Shown in pieces: positions 54,505-64,000 of a DNA stretch of 64,000 bases. The stretch lies in contig NZ_CP095045.1 in NCBI RefSeq assembly GCF_022919155.1, positions 2,666,001 to 2,730,000 of the forward strand. The letters run 5' to 3'. The notes under the pieces are model-generated. The model made no database searches. It was given only the letters and a program-made list of their open reading frames with translations, and had not been told where the DNA came from. Made by a program: the position numbers and the translations under genes. The stretch is from Leucobacter allii (GTDB lineage: Bacteria; Actinomycetota; Actinomycetes; Actinomycetales; Microbacteriaceae). Positions within the stretch are counted from its first letter, which is position 1; each line of letters opens with the position of its first letter.

Positions 54505-55628
54505 GCGGGAGTTCCTTCGGCGGTCGGCGGGAGGTCGTGCGGTGAGTCGGCGGCGTGCGGCGGGTGCGGATGCTGCGGCGGGTCGGGATCGGGGAGCTCT
54601 CCAGGCGGGCGCGCGGCGACGGAGACGAGCGCTTCGACGAGCCCGAGCGCCGTGTGCGATCGGGCGACCGCGGCGACGTCGAGGCCGCCGGCGCGCAGCG
54701 CACGCGCCGTGGGTTCGCCGATCGCGACGACCCGCACGGCCGCGGGGATCGGGGCGGCGCGCTCGGCGAGCACGCCGGCGGCCGATGCGCTCGCGACGAG
54801 GATCGCGTGGACGCCGGCGGGCGACGCAGCGGCGCCGGGATCCGAAGCATCGGCGCGCGGAACTGCGACGTCGGTGCCCGGAGCCGAGGCGTCGGCACCG
54901 GGCGCGCCGGGACGCCGCGGGTCCGTGCCGCGAGTCCGAGCCGCGAGGGGGAGATCCCGCGGCGGCGCCGGGAACGTGCGGTAGGCGGTGACGCGCTCGA
55001 CGGCATGCCCGGCCGCGGCGAGCGCGCCGGCGAGTTCGCCGCCCGCGAGCGAGGAGAGCGGCAGCAGCACCCGCTGCGCCGCCCCGCCGCCCGCGGGGCC
55101 GGGGTGCTCGGCGAGAAAGGCGGCGGCGAGTCCCCCGGCCGAGAAATCGTGATCGGGGACGATGCCGACGGGGATGCCCGTCTCGTGCAGCGCCGCCGCG
55201 GTCGCGGGGCCGACGGCGCCCGCACGGCCCGCATGGATCCGTTCGGGGGTCCCGCCATCCCTCGGCGCGAGCGCCCCGCGCACCGCCGCGGCGCCGCGCG
55301 CGCTCGTGACGAGCATCCAGTCGAAGCCCCCGGTGCACCAGCGCGCGACCGCGGCCTCGAGCGCACCCGGGTCCTCCGGAGGCGTTGTCCGAGTGAGCGG
55401 GAGGGGCACGGGGGTGCCGCCGCGCTCTGCGACCGCCCGGGCGATGCGCTCTCCCGAGGTTCCCCCGCTCGTCACGAGCACCCGGAGGCCCGCGAGCGGC
55501 GCGGCAGACCGCCGTCCCTGCGACCCGGCAGACCGCCGGTCCTGCGGATCGGGAGCGCGCCGTTCCTGCGGCGCGGAGGACCGACCGCCGAGCGTCGCGG
55601 CGTCCGACCGGGATCCGGTCCCGGTCAC
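54501..55628 (-). CDS. hemD: Uroporphyrinogen-III synthase HemD, with low-complexity extensions
   Basis: Closes hydroxymethylbilane to uroporphyrinogen III. The 375-residue protein is longer than the usual ~260: residues 1-44 are an Arg/Ser/Gly repeat stretch ([13 protein letters not shown]), there is an Ala/Asp/Pro insert (~240-265), and a Pro/His tail. The core is recognisable in [65 protein letters not shown] and [16 protein letters not shown]. HemD is weakly conserved as a family; position between hemC and hemB supports the call. GTG overlaps the hemC stop. Confidence 0.88.
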   Translation of the reverse strand: MTGTGSRSDAATLGGRSSAPQERRAPDPQDRRSAGSQGRRSAAPLAGLRVLVTSGGTSGERIARAVAERGGTPVPLPLTRTTPPEDPGALEAAVARWCTGGFDWMLVTSARGAAAVRGALAPRDGGTPERIHAGRAGAVGPATAAALHETGIPVGIVPDHDFSAGGLAAAFLAEHPGPAGGGAAQRVLLPLSSLAGGELAGALAAAGHAVERVTAYRTFPAPPRDLPLAARTRGTDPRRPGAPGADASAPGTDVAVPRADASDPGAAASPAGVHAILVASASAAGVLAERAAPIPAAVRVVAIGEPTARALRAGGLDVAAVARSHTALGLVEALVSVAARPPGELPDPDPPQHPHPPHAADSPHDLPPTAEGTPA

Positions 55629-56758
55629 GCCGATCCCCCGAGCGGCGCGAGCCGTGCGGCGCCGCCGTCGAGCAGTTCGCGCGCGGCGCGGCGGCCGAGT
55701 GCGACGGCCGCCCGGTCATCGGCTCCCGCCCAGGCGCTCGCGGCGGAGGCGCTCAGCTGCGCACTGCCGTCGAGTCGGTAGACCGTGCCGCTGAGCTCGA
55801 GGCGCCCCGCGGCGACCGCGGCGCGCGCCCCGACGGGCGCGGCGCATCCGGCCTCGAGGGCGGCCAGCAGCGAGCGCTCGGCGAGCGCGGCGGCGCGGGA
55901 CTCCGCGTGATCGAGCGCGGCGAGCGCGGCGGTGTAGGGCGCGGATCCCCGATCCTCCTCGCGCACCTCGATCGCGAGCGCGCCCTGGCCCGGAGCCGTG
56001 GGGACCTCGTGGAGCGGGAAGCGCTCGGCGATGACCCCGGCGCGGCCGAGCCGGTCGAGGCCGGCCGCGGCGAGCACGACGGCGTCGAGATCCGCGTCCA
56101 CGCGGGCGAGCCGCGTGTCGACGTTGCCGCGGATGTCCTGCACCGCGAGGTCCGGTCGGCGTGCGAGCAGCTGCGCGGCGCGGCGCGGCGCGCCCGTGCC
56201 GATCCGCGCCCCCGCCGGGAGCTCCGCGAGCACCCGGCCGCCGCGGGAGCACAGCGCATCGCGCGGGTCGGCGCGGTGGGGCACCGCGCCGAGGGCGATC
56301 CCGGGGCACGGTCCGGTCGGCAGATCCTTGAGGGAGTGCACGGCCAGGTCGCACGCCCCCGCGAGCAGGGCGTCGCGCAGGGCGCTGACGAACACCCCGG
56401 TGCCGCCGAGCTGCGCGAGCGGGGCCCGGGAGGTATCGCCGTGCGTCGTGACGATGACGAGCGCGATCTCGAGCCCCGTCGCGGCGGCGACGGCCTCGGC
56501 GACCGTCGTCGTCTGCGCGACCGCGAGCGCGCTGCCCCTCGTGCCGATGCGCAGCAGCCCCGGACGCGCGGCGAGCGGGCCGGGGGCGCGGAACACGCGT
56601 GCGGCGGCGGCCCCTCCCGGGGCGCCTGTCGAGCCGGCGGGGGCCGCGGAGTCCGGGACAGGAGGGGCCGCGGAGTCCGCGACAGCGGCCCCGGCGGCGT
56701 CGGCGGGTGCAGCGGTATGGGCCGGGTCGGCTGCGCGGGATGACAGGCGGTCGTTCAT
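55625..56758 (-). CDS. hemC: Hydroxymethylbilane synthase (porphobilinogen deaminase) HemC
   Basis: Joins four porphobilinogens using a covalent dipyrromethane cofactor. The 377-residue protein has a ~65-residue Ala/Pro-rich N-terminal extension, then [16 protein letters not shown], the catalytic Asp in [43 protein letters not shown], and the cofactor Cys in [13 protein letters not shown]. It overlaps the hemY stop (ATGA) and the hemD start (GTGA). Confidence 0.95.
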   Translation of the reverse strand: MNDRLSSRAADPAHTAAPADAAGAAVADSAAPPVPDSAAPAGSTGAPGGAAAARVFRAPGPLAARPGLLRIGTRGSALAVAQTTTVAEAVAAATGLEIALVIVTTHGDTSRAPLAQLGGTGVFVSALRDALLAGACDLAVHSLKDLPTGPCPGIALGAVPHRADPRDALCSRGGRVLAELPAGARIGTGAPRRAAQLLARRPDLAVQDIRGNVDTRLARVDADLDAVVLAAAGLDRLGRAGVIAERFPLHEVPTAPGQGALAIEVREEDRGSAPYTAALAALDHAESRAAALAERSLLAALEAGCAAPVGARAAVAAGRLELSGTVYRLDGSAQLSASAASAWAGADDRAAVALGRRAARELLDGGAARLAPLGGSA

Positions 56759-58734
56759 GCGGGGTTCTCCGGAGTCGGGGCGGGGAGGTCGTGGGGAGCG
56801 TTCCGGATCGCGGCGGACGCACGCAGCGGCGCACGGCCGGGACGCGTCCCGCCGCCCTCCCGGCGCGCCGTCCGGATCGCCGCGCCCAGCGCGGTGCGGC
56901 CCTCGGCGCAGGCGCGTTCGGCGGCGCTGCGGGCGCCGGGGACGACGGACGCGAGGCCCGTGCCGCTCACCCAGTCCCCCGCGCAGACGACGCCGCCGGG
57001 GGCCCGCTCGGCGATGGAGGCGCCCGCCGGCGGCCCGCCCGCATGCCAGCCTCGGCGCGCCATGCCGCGCACCGAGCGCGGATCGAGCGCAACGCCGAGG
57101 ATCCGCGAGGCGTCCGCCAGGGCGAGCGCGCACGCCTCGGGGTCGCTCAGACCGGCCGTCTCCGGATCGCGTCCCGCGCGGCCGTAGGACAGCCTGAGGA
57201 TGTGCCGCCCGGGAACGGTGCCCGCTGACGCCGTGCTGCCAGACGCCGTTCGGCCGGGCCACTTGGCGGTGACGTGCGTGAGCGCCTTCGCCCGGATGGC
57301 GGTGCGCTCCGCTGCGACGGCTCCCGGTACGACTGCCCCCCGTGCGGCGATCACCGATCCGGCGGACCGCGCGGCGGACCCCGGCGCGGCGGCCGGGGCG
57401 ACGAGCGCGCCGGTGCCGCGCGGCGCGCGGTCGAGACGGGGGTCGTCGATGGAAAGCGCGACGATCTCGACGCGGTCGGCGGGGGACGCCGCGGGCGCCT
57501 CGCCGAGCAGCGCCCGCGCCGCCGGCTCCGGAACCGCGAGGATCACGGCGTCCGCGGGCAGCACGGCGTCGAGGGCGAGACGGCGCACTCGCGGATCGGC
57601 ATCGCCGGGGGGCGAGGCCTCGACCCGGCGCGCCGCGCGGCGCGATCCGGTCACCACCCAGCCCCCGGTACGAGCCGGGGCCAGCGAGGTGGCGCGGACG
57701 CCCGTGACGACCTCGACGCCCAGTTCCGCGAGCTCGGCGCGCAGGCAATCGACGAGCACCGTCATCCCGCCGCGGAGACCGGCGACGGCACCGCCGGCGG
57801 CGCGGGAGGACGCGCGCAGCTCGCCGGCGGCGGAGAGGAGCGATCCCCGACGGGAGAAGGCCGCGGCGAGGCCGGGCACGGCCGCGACGGCGAGGGCGCC
57901 GGGATCCCGCGAGTACACGCCGAGGGCCACCGGTCGCACGATCCGATCGAGGACCCGCGCGCCGAGGCGCGCCCGCACGAGCGCGGCGAGGGTGTCGGCG
58001 TCGCGCCCGATCCGGCGCGGCAGCACGCGGTCGCTCCAGGCCCGGGCGGCGCCGGCGAAGCCGAGCACCCGCAGCGCGCCCCGCGAGAAGGGGCGGGAGG
58101 GGATCCCGAGCACCCCGGCCGCGGGCAGCGGCACGGCGCGGTCGCCCCCCTCCGGCGATGCGGAGACGACCCAGGAGCCGAGCGGTGCGGGCCTCAGGAT
58201 CTCCTCCGCCAGCCCGAGCTCCTCGAGCAATTCCCTGACCCCGCCGCCCCGCGTGGCGAAGGCCTCGGCGCCGAGATCGCAGGCACCGAGATCGTCGGCG
58301 CCGAGATCGTCGGCGCCGCCCTCCTCGGCACGGTGCCTCTCGACACCGTGCTCTTCGGTGCCGTGGTCTTCGGTGCCGTGGTCTTCGGTGCCGAGGCCGC
58401 CGGCGCCGCCCGCTTCCTCGGCGGCCTGCTCGGCCGCGGCACGCCCGTCCGGCGTCGTCGGCTCCGCCCGTGCCGCGCCGTCCGACCCGAGCGCGGCTCC
58501 CGATCCGCTCACCGGCGCCACGGGCGCCAGCGCGACGCGCTCCAGCCGCCCGCCGAGGCGTTCCTCGGCCTCGAGCAGCACGACGCGGGCACCGGCGAGC
58601 GCTGCGGTGCGCGCCGCGACGAGCCCGGACACGCCGCCCCCGATCACCGCGATACGGGTCGCGGCGTCGACGCCCGGCGCGCCGGGAGCGCCTGAGCCGC
58701 CGCGCGGCCGGCGGAGAGCCGGGTCAGCGGGCAT
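56755..58734 (-). CDS. hemY: HemY/CgoX-type (copro)protoporphyrinogen oxidase with an acidic repeat insertion
   Basis: FAD enzyme oxidising coproporphyrinogen III (in actinobacteria) or protoporphyrinogen IX. The 659-residue protein is ~180 longer than usual. The FAD fold starts RIAVIGGGVSGLVAARTAALAG with RLGGRLE, but the motif that normally follows soon after, DLGAEAFATRGGG, comes ~80 residues later. Between them lies an insert of repeats (GTEDHGTEDHGTEEHG, GADDLGADDLG). Downstream: LRGGMTVLVDCLRAELAELG and the closing VCAGDWVSGTGLASVVPGA FAD segment. The ATG lies 11 nt inside the hemE end. Confidence 0.9.
   Translation of the reverse strand: MPADPALRRPRGGSGAPGAPGVDAATRIAVIGGGVSGLVAARTAALAGARVVLLEAEERLGGRLERVALAPVAPVSGSGAALGSDGAARAEPTTPDGRAAAEQAAEEAGGAGGLGTEDHGTEDHGTEEHGVERHRAEEGGADDLGADDLGACDLGAEAFATRGGGVRELLEELGLAEEILRPAPLGSWVVSASPEGGDRAVPLPAAGVLGIPSRPFSRGALRVLGFAGAARAWSDRVLPRRIGRDADTLAALVRARLGARVLDRIVRPVALGVYSRDPGALAVAAVPGLAAAFSRRGSLLSAAGELRASSRAAGGAVAGLRGGMTVLVDCLRAELAELGVEVVTGVRATSLAPARTGGWVVTGSRRAARRVEASPPGDADPRVRRLALDAVLPADAVILAVPEPAARALLGEAPAASPADRVEIVALSIDDPRLDRAPRGTGALVAPAAAPGSAARSAGSVIAARGAVVPGAVAAERTAIRAKALTHVTAKWPGRTASGSTASAGTVPGRHILRLSYGRAGRDPETAGLSDPEACALALADASRILGVALDPRSVRGMARRGWHAGGPPAGASIAERAPGGVVCAGDWVSGTGLASVVPGARSAAERACAEGRTALGAAIRTARREGGGTRPGRAPLRASAAIRNAPHDLPAPTPENPA
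58261..58400. repeat. 15-nt tandem repeats inside hemY
   Basis: Two adjoining 15-nt repeat tracts: one with GATCGTCGGCGCCGA units (~58270-58318), one with GTGGTCTTCGGTGCC units (~58347-58393). On the coding strand they give GADDL and GTEDH pentapeptides. All copies keep the reading frame. Confidence 0.85.
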
Positions 58735-59854
58735 GGGCGAGGTCCACGATGCGGCCGAGCACGTCAGGGTCGGTCTCTGGCGGCACCCCGTGCCCGAGGT
58801 TCAGCACGTGCGCGGGGGCGCGCTCGCCCCGGCGGAGCACCGCATCGAGCTGCGCGGCGAGGACCGCGTCCGGGGCGCCGAGGAGGGCGGGGTCGAGGTT
58901 CCCCTGCAGCGGGACGGCGTCGCCGAGGCGCCGGCTCGCCTCATCGAGCGGGGTGCGCCAGTCCACGCCGAGCGCGAGCGGCTCCCCCGGTGCGCCGAGC
59001 GCTGCCAGCTCCTCGAGGAGGTGCCCCGAGCCGACGGCGAAGTGGATCACGGGGACGCCGATCGGCCCGGCGGCGTAGCCCTCGGCCTCCGGATCGGCGT
59101 AGCGGAGGGCGCGCACCCCGCGCAGCGCCGCGCGGGACGCCGGCGCGACTGAGGTCCGGTAATCTGCGGCCGAGAGCGATCCCGCCCAGGAGTCGAAGAG
59201 CTGGACCGCGCTCGCGCCGGCCTCGAGCTGCGCCTCGAGGAAGACCCCGCTCAGCTCGGCCGCCCAGTCGAGGAGCTCCCCCCAGGTGCCGGGATCGGCG
59301 TGCATCAGCGTGCGCGCCCGCAGGTGGTCGCGCGACGGCCCGCCCTCCACGAGGTACGCGGCGAGGGTGAACGGGGCTCCGGCGAAGCCGATGAGGGGCG
59401 TCCCGCCGAGCTCGGCGACCGTGAGGGCGACGGCCTCGCGCACCGGATCCAGCGCGGCACGCAACCGCTCGGGGCCGTACTCGGCACGGCAGCGCCGCAC
59501 GTCCTCCGCGGTGCGGACCGGCTGCGCGAAGACCGGGCCCCGGCCGGCGACGAGATCGACGTCGACGCCGGCGAGGAGCAGGGGGACGACGATGTCGCTG
59601 AAGAACACCGCGGCGTCCACGCCGTGCCGTCTGACCGGCTGCAGGGTGATCTCGCTCGCGAGGCCGGGGTCGAGGCAGGCGTCGAGCATGCGATGCGCGG
59701 CGCGGATCTCCCGGTACTCGGGGAGCGAGCGCCCCGCCTGGCGCATGAACCATACCGGGGTGCGCTCGGGGCGGTCGCCGCGGAGGGCGCGGATGAGGGG
59801 CGCGGAACTCGTACGGCCGTCGACGAGCGGGTGCTGGGCTGGGAGGAAGTTCAT
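58724..59854 (-). CDS. hemE: Uroporphyrinogen decarboxylase HemE
   Basis: Decarboxylates uroporphyrinogen III to coproporphyrinogen III. The 376-residue protein shows the N-terminal signature PVWFMRQAGRSLPEYRE, the catalytic Asp region VFFSDIVVPL, GFAGAPFTLAAYLVEGG, VQLFDSWAGSLSAADY and LNLGHGVPPETDPD near the end. It is the first gene of the heme operon. The ATG has no ribosome-binding site, but TAACAT lies 8 nt upstream, so the mRNA is nearly leaderless. The palindrome at 59877-59897 overlaps the expected -35 region. Confidence 0.96.
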   Translation of the reverse strand: MNFLPAQHPLVDGRTSSAPLIRALRGDRPERTPVWFMRQAGRSLPEYREIRAAHRMLDACLDPGLASEITLQPVRRHGVDAAVFFSDIVVPLLLAGVDVDLVAGRGPVFAQPVRTAEDVRRCRAEYGPERLRAALDPVREAVALTVAELGGTPLIGFAGAPFTLAAYLVEGGPSRDHLRARTLMHADPGTWGELLDWAAELSGVFLEAQLEAGASAVQLFDSWAGSLSAADYRTSVAPASRAALRGVRALRYADPEAEGYAAGPIGVPVIHFAVGSGHLLEELAALGAPGEPLALGVDWRTPLDEASRRLGDAVPLQGNLDPALLGAPDAVLAAQLDAVLRRGERAPAHVLNLGHGVPPETDPDVLGRIVDLAHAR

Positions 59855-59876
59855 CGTTCGAGATGTTAGCTTATAG

Positions 59877-59897
59877 ATCTGATGTGACACATCAGAT
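59877..59897. promoter_or_regulatory. 21-nt perfect palindrome between hemE and hemA, probable operator
   Basis: Ten-base half-site ATCTGATGTG, a central A, and the exact inverted half. It starts 9 nt upstream of the TAACAT box of hemE (on the reverse strand), where a repressor would block polymerase, and ends 78 nt before hemA. The core TGATGTGACACATCA does not match DtxR, Fur, HrtR or CRP sites known to me. The surrounding 59855-59974 interval has no gene. Confidence 0.75.
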
Positions 59898-59974
59898 GTG
59901 CTCAGCTCGGCGCGATCCGCGCGATCCGCACCGAGTCCGGCACCGAGACACCCGATCGCGGACAGAACACGAGC

Positions 59975-61249
59975 ATGCTCCATTCCTTCTCCTTCAGCCT
60001 CGACGCCGATGCGTTCGCGCTCCTCGAACGCCTGTCGCTGCACGCCGATGCCATCGCCGCGGCGCTCGATGACCCGGCGGTCGCCGCGGGCTCGGCCGTC
60101 CTCGCCACCTGCAACCGCTTCGAGGTCTACGCCGAGACCGGCGCGGCGGGCCGCGATGCGGTCCTCGACCGGATCGCGGCGGCCTCGGGGGCGCCGCGCT
60201 CGGAGCTCGAGCGCGCCGTCGCAGTGACGGCGGATCGGGATGCCGCCGAGCACCTGTTCGCCGTCGCCGCGGGACTCGACTCGGCGGTCGTCGGCGAGGA
60301 GGAGATCGCCGGGCAGGTCCGCCGCGCCCATGACGACGCCCGCACGCGCGGCGCGCTCACCCACGATCTCGAGCGCCTCTTCCGCACGGCCACCCGCACC
60401 TCGCGCGAGGTCGGCAGGCGCACGCGCATCCGTTCCGCGGGCCGCTCGCTCGTGCGCCTCGCGCTCCGGCTCGCCGAAGCCCGGATCCCGGCCTGGGACC
60501 GCGCCGAGGTGCTGCTCATCGGCACGGGAGCGTACGCGGGCGCGACCGTCACGGCGCTGCGCGATCGCGGCGCGAAGCGGATCAGCGTGCACTCCCCCTC
60601 GGGGCGCGCGATGCCGTTCGCCGCCGCCCGCGGACTCGACGCGGTGCCGGAGGGCGGCGTCGCCGCGGCCTTCGCCTCGGCCGACCTCGTGATCGCGTGC
60701 ACCCGCGTCGAAGACCCCGTGCTGACCCGTGAGCAGATCGCGCGGGCGAGCGCTGCGCGCGCCGACCGCGCGCGACTGCTCGTCGATCTCGGCATGCCGC
60801 GCAACATCGATCCCGAGGCGCAGGGGCTCCCCGGCATCACGCTGCTGGATCTCGAAACGATCGCCAGGCACGCGCCCGTCGCCGAGCTCGGCGCCGAGGC
60901 GGAGGCGCGGGAGATCGTGCGGGCCGCGGCCGAGGACTTCGCCGCCACGCAGGCCGAGCGGGACGCGGTGCCCGCACTGCTCGCCCTGCGCGGGCACGTG
61001 CTCGGCATCCTCGAGGAGGAGCTCTGCCGCGCCCGCAGCGGCTCGGAGGTGCCGCGGATCCCGTCCGGAGCCGCGGACGCCGGAGCCGTCGACGCCGGAA
61101 GCGGCGCCGCCGTCGAAGCGGCGCTGCGCCGCTTCACCGGCCGGCTGCTGCACACGCCGATGACCCGCATCCGTTCGCTGGGGCGCGAGGGCCGCGCACC
61201 GGACGCCGCGGAGGCGCTGCACGCGCTCTTCGGCATCGAGGCCGACTGA
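59975..61249 (+). CDS. hemA: Glutamyl-tRNA reductase HemA
   Basis: First step of the C5 heme pathway: reduces glutamyl-tRNA to glutamate-1-semialdehyde. The 424-residue protein has the active-site Cys in [50 protein letters not shown], the NADPH-binding segment [22 protein letters not shown], and [13 protein letters not shown]. The N-terminus is shorter than in many HemA proteins (the Cys is at about residue 48). A ~20-residue Ala/Gly insert lies before the C-terminal dimerisation helix. Divergent from hemE; its pathway partner hemL is at the other end of the heme operon. Confidence 0.95.
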   Translation: MLHSFSFSLDADAFALLERLSLHADAIAAALDDPAVAAGSAVLATCNRFEVYAETGAAGRDAVLDRIAAASGAPRSELERAVAVTADRDAAEHLFAVAAGLDSAVVGEEEIAGQVRRAHDDARTRGALTHDLERLFRTATRTSREVGRRTRIRSAGRSLVRLALRLAEARIPAWDRAEVLLIGTGAYAGATVTALRDRGAKRISVHSPSGRAMPFAAARGLDAVPEGGVAAAFASADLVIACTRVEDPVLTREQIARASAARADRARLLVDLGMPRNIDPEAQGLPGITLLDLETIARHAPVAELGAEAEAREIVRAAAEDFAATQAERDAVPALLALRGHVLGILEEELCRARSGSEVPRIPSGAADAGAVDAGSGAAVEAALRRFTGRLLHTPMTRIRSLGREGRAPDAAEALHALFGIEAD

Positions 61250-61274
61250 GTCGACTGAGCCGACTGAGTCGACT
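61243..61274 (+). repeat. 9-nt tandem repeat carrying the hemA stop codon
   Basis: CGACTGAGT, CGACTGAGC, CGACTGAGT and a partial fourth unit. The period is a multiple of three, so TGA recurs three times in frame (61247, 61256 and 61265), giving hemA a triple stop. The convergent membrane-protein gene ends at 61281. Confidence 0.85.
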
Positions 61275-61280
61275 CCGGCG

Positions 61281-62288
61281 CTAGGGCAGCTGCGGAGGCA
61301 GCGGCGCGCCCGGCACGCTGAAGTCGGGCTGCCCGTCTGGGCCCGCGGGCAGCGGCCGTCCGTCGGCGAACGTCGGCCAGGGCAGCAGGGGCTGCGCCTG
61401 CGCCTGCGCGGCAGGATCCGCGAGCTGCGCCGGCGCGGCGCTCGCGGCCTGCGGCGCGGCACCCGCGGCCTGCGGCGCGGCACCCGGGTACGGCGCCGCG
61501 GACGCCGGCTGCTCGAGGGCCGAGTAGGGCGCCTGACGGGCCGCCGCGCGCGCCTGGCGCGCCGCCTCGCGCGCCTCGGATCCGTAGGACCAGCGCAGCA
61601 GCAGCGTAATCGACAGGCCGAGGGCGGTGAGGATCAGCAGGGCCGTCGCGATCTTCCAGTAGAGATCCGGGATGTAGAGGTCGAACGCCGCGATCCCCAC
61701 GGGCGCCGTGAAGAGGATGCCCGAGAGCACGGCGAGCACGCTCGTCACGAAGGCGAAGCGACTCACCACCTCCGTGGCGGACTCGCCCAGGCCCAGCAGC
61801 CACTGACAGCAGAGGATCACGAGGCGCGTCGTCACGATCACGAAGATCGACTTCCAGAAGATCTCGAAGATGAGGGTGAACGCGTCGTAGGGCGTCATCC
61901 AGATGACGATGAGCAGCAGGCCCAGGATGTAGGCGTTGGCGATCAGCGCGACCGGCGCGTACCATTCGGACTTCTGCTCGCGGCGCGTGTCGAGCGCGGT
62001 GAACAGCACGAAGACGGCGAAGAGCGCGAAGGTCGAGAAGACCCGCTCGAACTTGCCCTCGAAGTCGCCGATGAACAGCAGCGAGATCGAGGCGACGGTG
62101 AGCCCCGCCAACAGGATGATGCTGACCTTGAGGAAGGTCGAGAGCCGTCGCGGATGCGCGGCCGGCTGCTGCGGCGCGACCGCTCCCGCGTCGTACGGCG
62201 GCGCGGCAGCGGTCTGCGAGGGCGCCTGCGGGAGGGCCCCGGGATCGCTGGGCGCTGCGGGGGCTGCGTTCGGATTCGGATCGCTCAT
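61281..62288 (-). CDS. Six-helix membrane protein, unknown function
   Basis: A 335-residue protein. Residues 1-50 are Pro/Ala-rich. Six hydrophobic helices follow between ~52 and 245, starting [21 protein letters not shown] and ending [21 protein letters not shown], with short loops ([15 protein letters not shown]). The C-terminal ~85 residues are Ala/Gln/Pro-rich with AAPQAA repeats. No catalytic or transport motif is seen and no family is recognised. It is divergent from purL. The Pro/Ala ends flanking a helix bundle recall the DUF805 protein in this window, but the helices themselves do not match DUF805. Confidence 0.72.
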   Translation of the reverse strand: MSDPNPNAAPAAPSDPGALPQAPSQTAAAPPYDAGAVAPQQPAAHPRRLSTFLKVSIILLAGLTVASISLLFIGDFEGKFERVFSTFALFAVFVLFTALDTRREQKSEWYAPVALIANAYILGLLLIVIWMTPYDAFTLIFEIFWKSIFVIVTTRLVILCCQWLLGLGESATEVVSRFAFVTSVLAVLSGILFTAPVGIAAFDLYIPDLYWKIATALLILTALGLSITLLLRWSYGSEAREAARQARAAARQAPYSALEQPASAAPYPGAAPQAAGAAPQAASAAPAQLADPAAQAQAQPLLPWPTFADGRPLPAGPDGQPDFSVPGAPLPPQLP

Positions 62289-62412
62289 GCTCACAGTGTT
62301 CCGTGTTCCGCCGAGAATCTCCACCATGCCGCCGCGCGCGTCGTCGGCGACGGGCGGGCGATGCGGCCCGGCGGGCCCCTCGAGCACGGCCGGATCCCGC
62401 GCTCCGAGCGCG

Positions 62413-62418
62413 TAGACT
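62413..62418 (+). promoter_or_regulatory. -10 box TAGACT, candidate purL promoter with a ~60-nt leader
   Basis: TAGACTGGACCG is the same string that precedes mutY, but here the start codon is 66 nt further on. A start near 62425 would give a leader of about 59 nt containing a 7-codon reading frame (62468-62491) that overlaps the purL GTG. Confidence 0.45.
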
Positions 62419-62483
62419 GGACCGCGACCGTCCGGCGCGCCCAGCCGCCGATCCAGACACCCATCTCATGGAGCACATCGAGC

Positions 62484-64000
62484 GTGACTGACACCGCCGC
62501 CCCCACTCACGGCCCCCGCCCGGATACCGTCGCCGATGCGATGGCCACGCCCGAGAAGGAGCAGCCCTACGCCGCCCTCGGTCTGAAGCCCGACGAGTAC
62601 GAGCGGATCCGCGAGATCCTCGGCCGCCGCCCCACCTCGGGCGAGCTCGCGATGTACTCCGTCATGTGGTCGGAGCACTGCTCCTATAAGTCCTCGAAGA
62701 TCTACCTGCGCAAGTTCGGGCAGAAGGTCAACGACAAGATGCGGGAGCGCCTCCTCGTCGGCATGGGCGAGAACGCCGGCGTCATCGACATCGGCGAGGG
62801 CTGGGCCGTCACCTTCAAGGTGGAGAGCCACAACCACCCCTCCTACATCGAGCCGTTCCAGGGCGCCGCGACCGGCGTGGGCGGCATCATCCGCGACATC
62901 ATCTCGATGGGCGCCCGCCCCGTCGCCGTCATGGACCAGCTCCGCTTCGGCGCGATCGACGACCCCGACACGGCGCGCGTCGTGCACGGCGTCGTCTCCG
63001 GCATCTCCTCCTACGCGAACTGCCTGGGCCTGCCGAACCTCGGCGGCGAGACCGTGTTCGACGGGGTCTACCAGCAGAATCCGCTCGTCAACGCGCTCGG
63101 CGTCGGCGTGCTCCGCCACGAGGACCTGCACCTGGCGAACGCCTCGGGGACCGGGAACAAGGTCGTGCTCTTCGGGGCGCGCACGGGCGGCGACGGGATC
63201 GGCGGCGCCTCGATCCTCGCCTCCGACAGCTTCAGCGAGGGCGGGCCGACGAAGCGCCCCGCGGTGCAGGTGGGCGATCCCTTCGCCGAGAAGGTCCTCA
63301 TCGAGTGCTGCCTCGAGCTCTTCCGCGGCGAGCTCGTCGAGGGCATCCAGGATCTCGGCGCTGCCGGCATCTCCTGCGCCACCTCGGAGCTCGCGGCGAA
63401 CGGCGACGGCGGCATGTTCATCGAGCTCGACAGCGTGCTGCTGCGCGATCCCTCGCTCACCGCCGAGGAGATCCTCATGTCGGAGAGCCAGGAGCGCATG
63501 ATGGCGGTCGTGCACCCCGACAAGCTCGATGCCTTCCTCGCCGTGACGGAGAAGTGGGACGTCGAGACGAGCGTGCTCGGCGAGGTCACGGACACCGGCC
63601 GCCTGATCATCAACTGGCGCGGCGAGGAGATCGTCAACGTCGATCCCTCCACGGTCGCCGTCGACGGCCCCGTCTACGAGCGTCCGGTCGCCTACCCCGC
63701 CTGGATCGACGCGCTGCAGGCCGACTCGGTGAACGCCGCCGGCCTCGCGCGCGACGCCTCGGGCGAGGCGCTCCGCGCGCAGATGGTCGCGGTCGCCGCC
63801 TCGCCGAACCAGGCCGACGTCTCCTGGGTGACGAACCAGTACGACACCTACGTGCTCGGCAACACGGCGCTCTCCTTCCCCGACGGCGCCGGCATGATCC
63901 GCGTGGACGAGGAGTCCGGGCTCGGCGTCGCGATCTCGACCGACGCGAACGGCCGCTACTGCCAGCTCGACCCCTACGTCGGCTCGCAGCTCGCGCTCGC
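62484..64000 (+). CDS. purL: Phosphoribosylformylglycinamidine synthase subunit PurL, 5' part (runs off the right edge)
   Basis: Large subunit of FGAM synthase (small-type PurL that works with PurS and PurQ). About 505 residues are visible from the GTG: a short tail [20 protein letters not shown], then [32 protein letters not shown] with the catalytic His, [69 protein letters not shown] and [13 protein letters not shown] lies about 10 nt before the GTG. Reading stays open to the window end. Confidence 0.96.
   Translation, partial: MTDTAAPTHGPRPDTVADAMATPEKEQPYAALGLKPDEYERIREILGRRPTSGELAMYSVMWSEHCSYKSSKIYLRKFGQKVNDKMRERLLVGMGENAGVIDIGEGWAVTFKVESHNHPSYIEPFQGAATGVGGIIRDIISMGARPVAVMDQLRFGAIDDPDTARVVHGVVSGISSYANCLGLPNLGGETVFDGVYQQNPLVNALGVGVLRHEDLHLANASGTGNKVVLFGARTGGDGIGGASILASDSFSEGGPTKRPAVQVGDPFAEKVLIECCLELFRGELVEGIQDLGAAGISCATSELAANGDGGMFIELDSVLLRDPSLTAEEILMSESQERMMAVVHPDKLDAFLAVTEKWDVETSVLGEVTDTGRLIINWRGEEIVNVDPSTVAVDGPVYERPVAYPAWIDALQADSVNAAGLARDASGEALRAQMVAVAASPNQADVSWVTNQYDTYVLGNTALSFPDGAGMIRVDEESGLGVAISTDANGRYCQLDPYVGSQLAL

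Noticed and set aside
59877-59897. CRP/GlxR-type site
   Set aside because: The TGTGA half lacks the 6-nt spacer to TCACA; the dyad centre is directly inside TGTGACACA.

Overview
The window is GC-rich (roughly 70%) actinobacterial chromosome. Gene content and order point to Microbacteriaceae, possibly a Leucobacter-like organism: CarD next to an LpqE-type lipoprotein, SenX3-RegX3 beside phoU, a PdtaS-type kinase, a DUF6459 (Rv3235) protein, a PMT mannosyltransferase, and a heme cluster with a HemY/CgoX-type oxidase. The genus is an inference; no rRNA or tRNA gene was seen to anchor it. Codons are strongly G/C-ending and many start codons are GTG.

Layout. 1-13.4 kb holds the translation-factor set nusA, ylxR, infB, rbfA, truB, all on the minus strand. 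It is broken twice by unrelated genes: two NarL-type two-component systems, mutY and a small export protein between rbfA and truB, and a DUF805 protein plus an AraC/VOC pair between infB and rbfA. 13.5-22.3 kb is a compact type VII secretion-like locus on the minus strand (WXG100 protein, small helical protein, DUF1023 hydrolase, lipoprotein, YiaAB protein, FHA-FtsK ATPase of EssC/EccC type). It sits between proS and nusA, where rimP is normally found. 22.5-32.8 kb carries proS, a protein mannosyltransferase, a PspC-type kinase/regulator divergent from a second PspC protein, and PdtaS. 32.8-40.9 kb is housekeeping: rlmB, cysS, phoU / senX3-regX3 (with a four-unit PHO box), lpqE / carD, ispDF. 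40.9-51.1 kb holds most purine genes (purM, purF, purD, purC, purS, purQ) mixed with twin tatA genes, three small enzymes and a START-domain protein with a very acidic tail. 52-61 kb is a tightly overlapping heme operon, hemE-hemY-hemC-hemD-hemB-hemL, divergent from hemA across a 21-bp palindrome. purL runs off the right end, so the heme block separates purL from purSQ.

Regulation. At least 16 genes start 6-7 bases downstream of a TANNNT box, the signature of leaderless transcription in actinobacteria, and this fixes several start codons. Convergent genes are separated by unusually long perfect hairpins (19-21 bp stems, mostly 4-nt loops). No IS element, prophage or CRISPR array was found. 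The most unusual items are the type VII-like locus, the palindrome in front of hemE, the intergenic repeat cluster at 8.2 kb, and in-frame short-period repeat expansions in several conserved enzymes.
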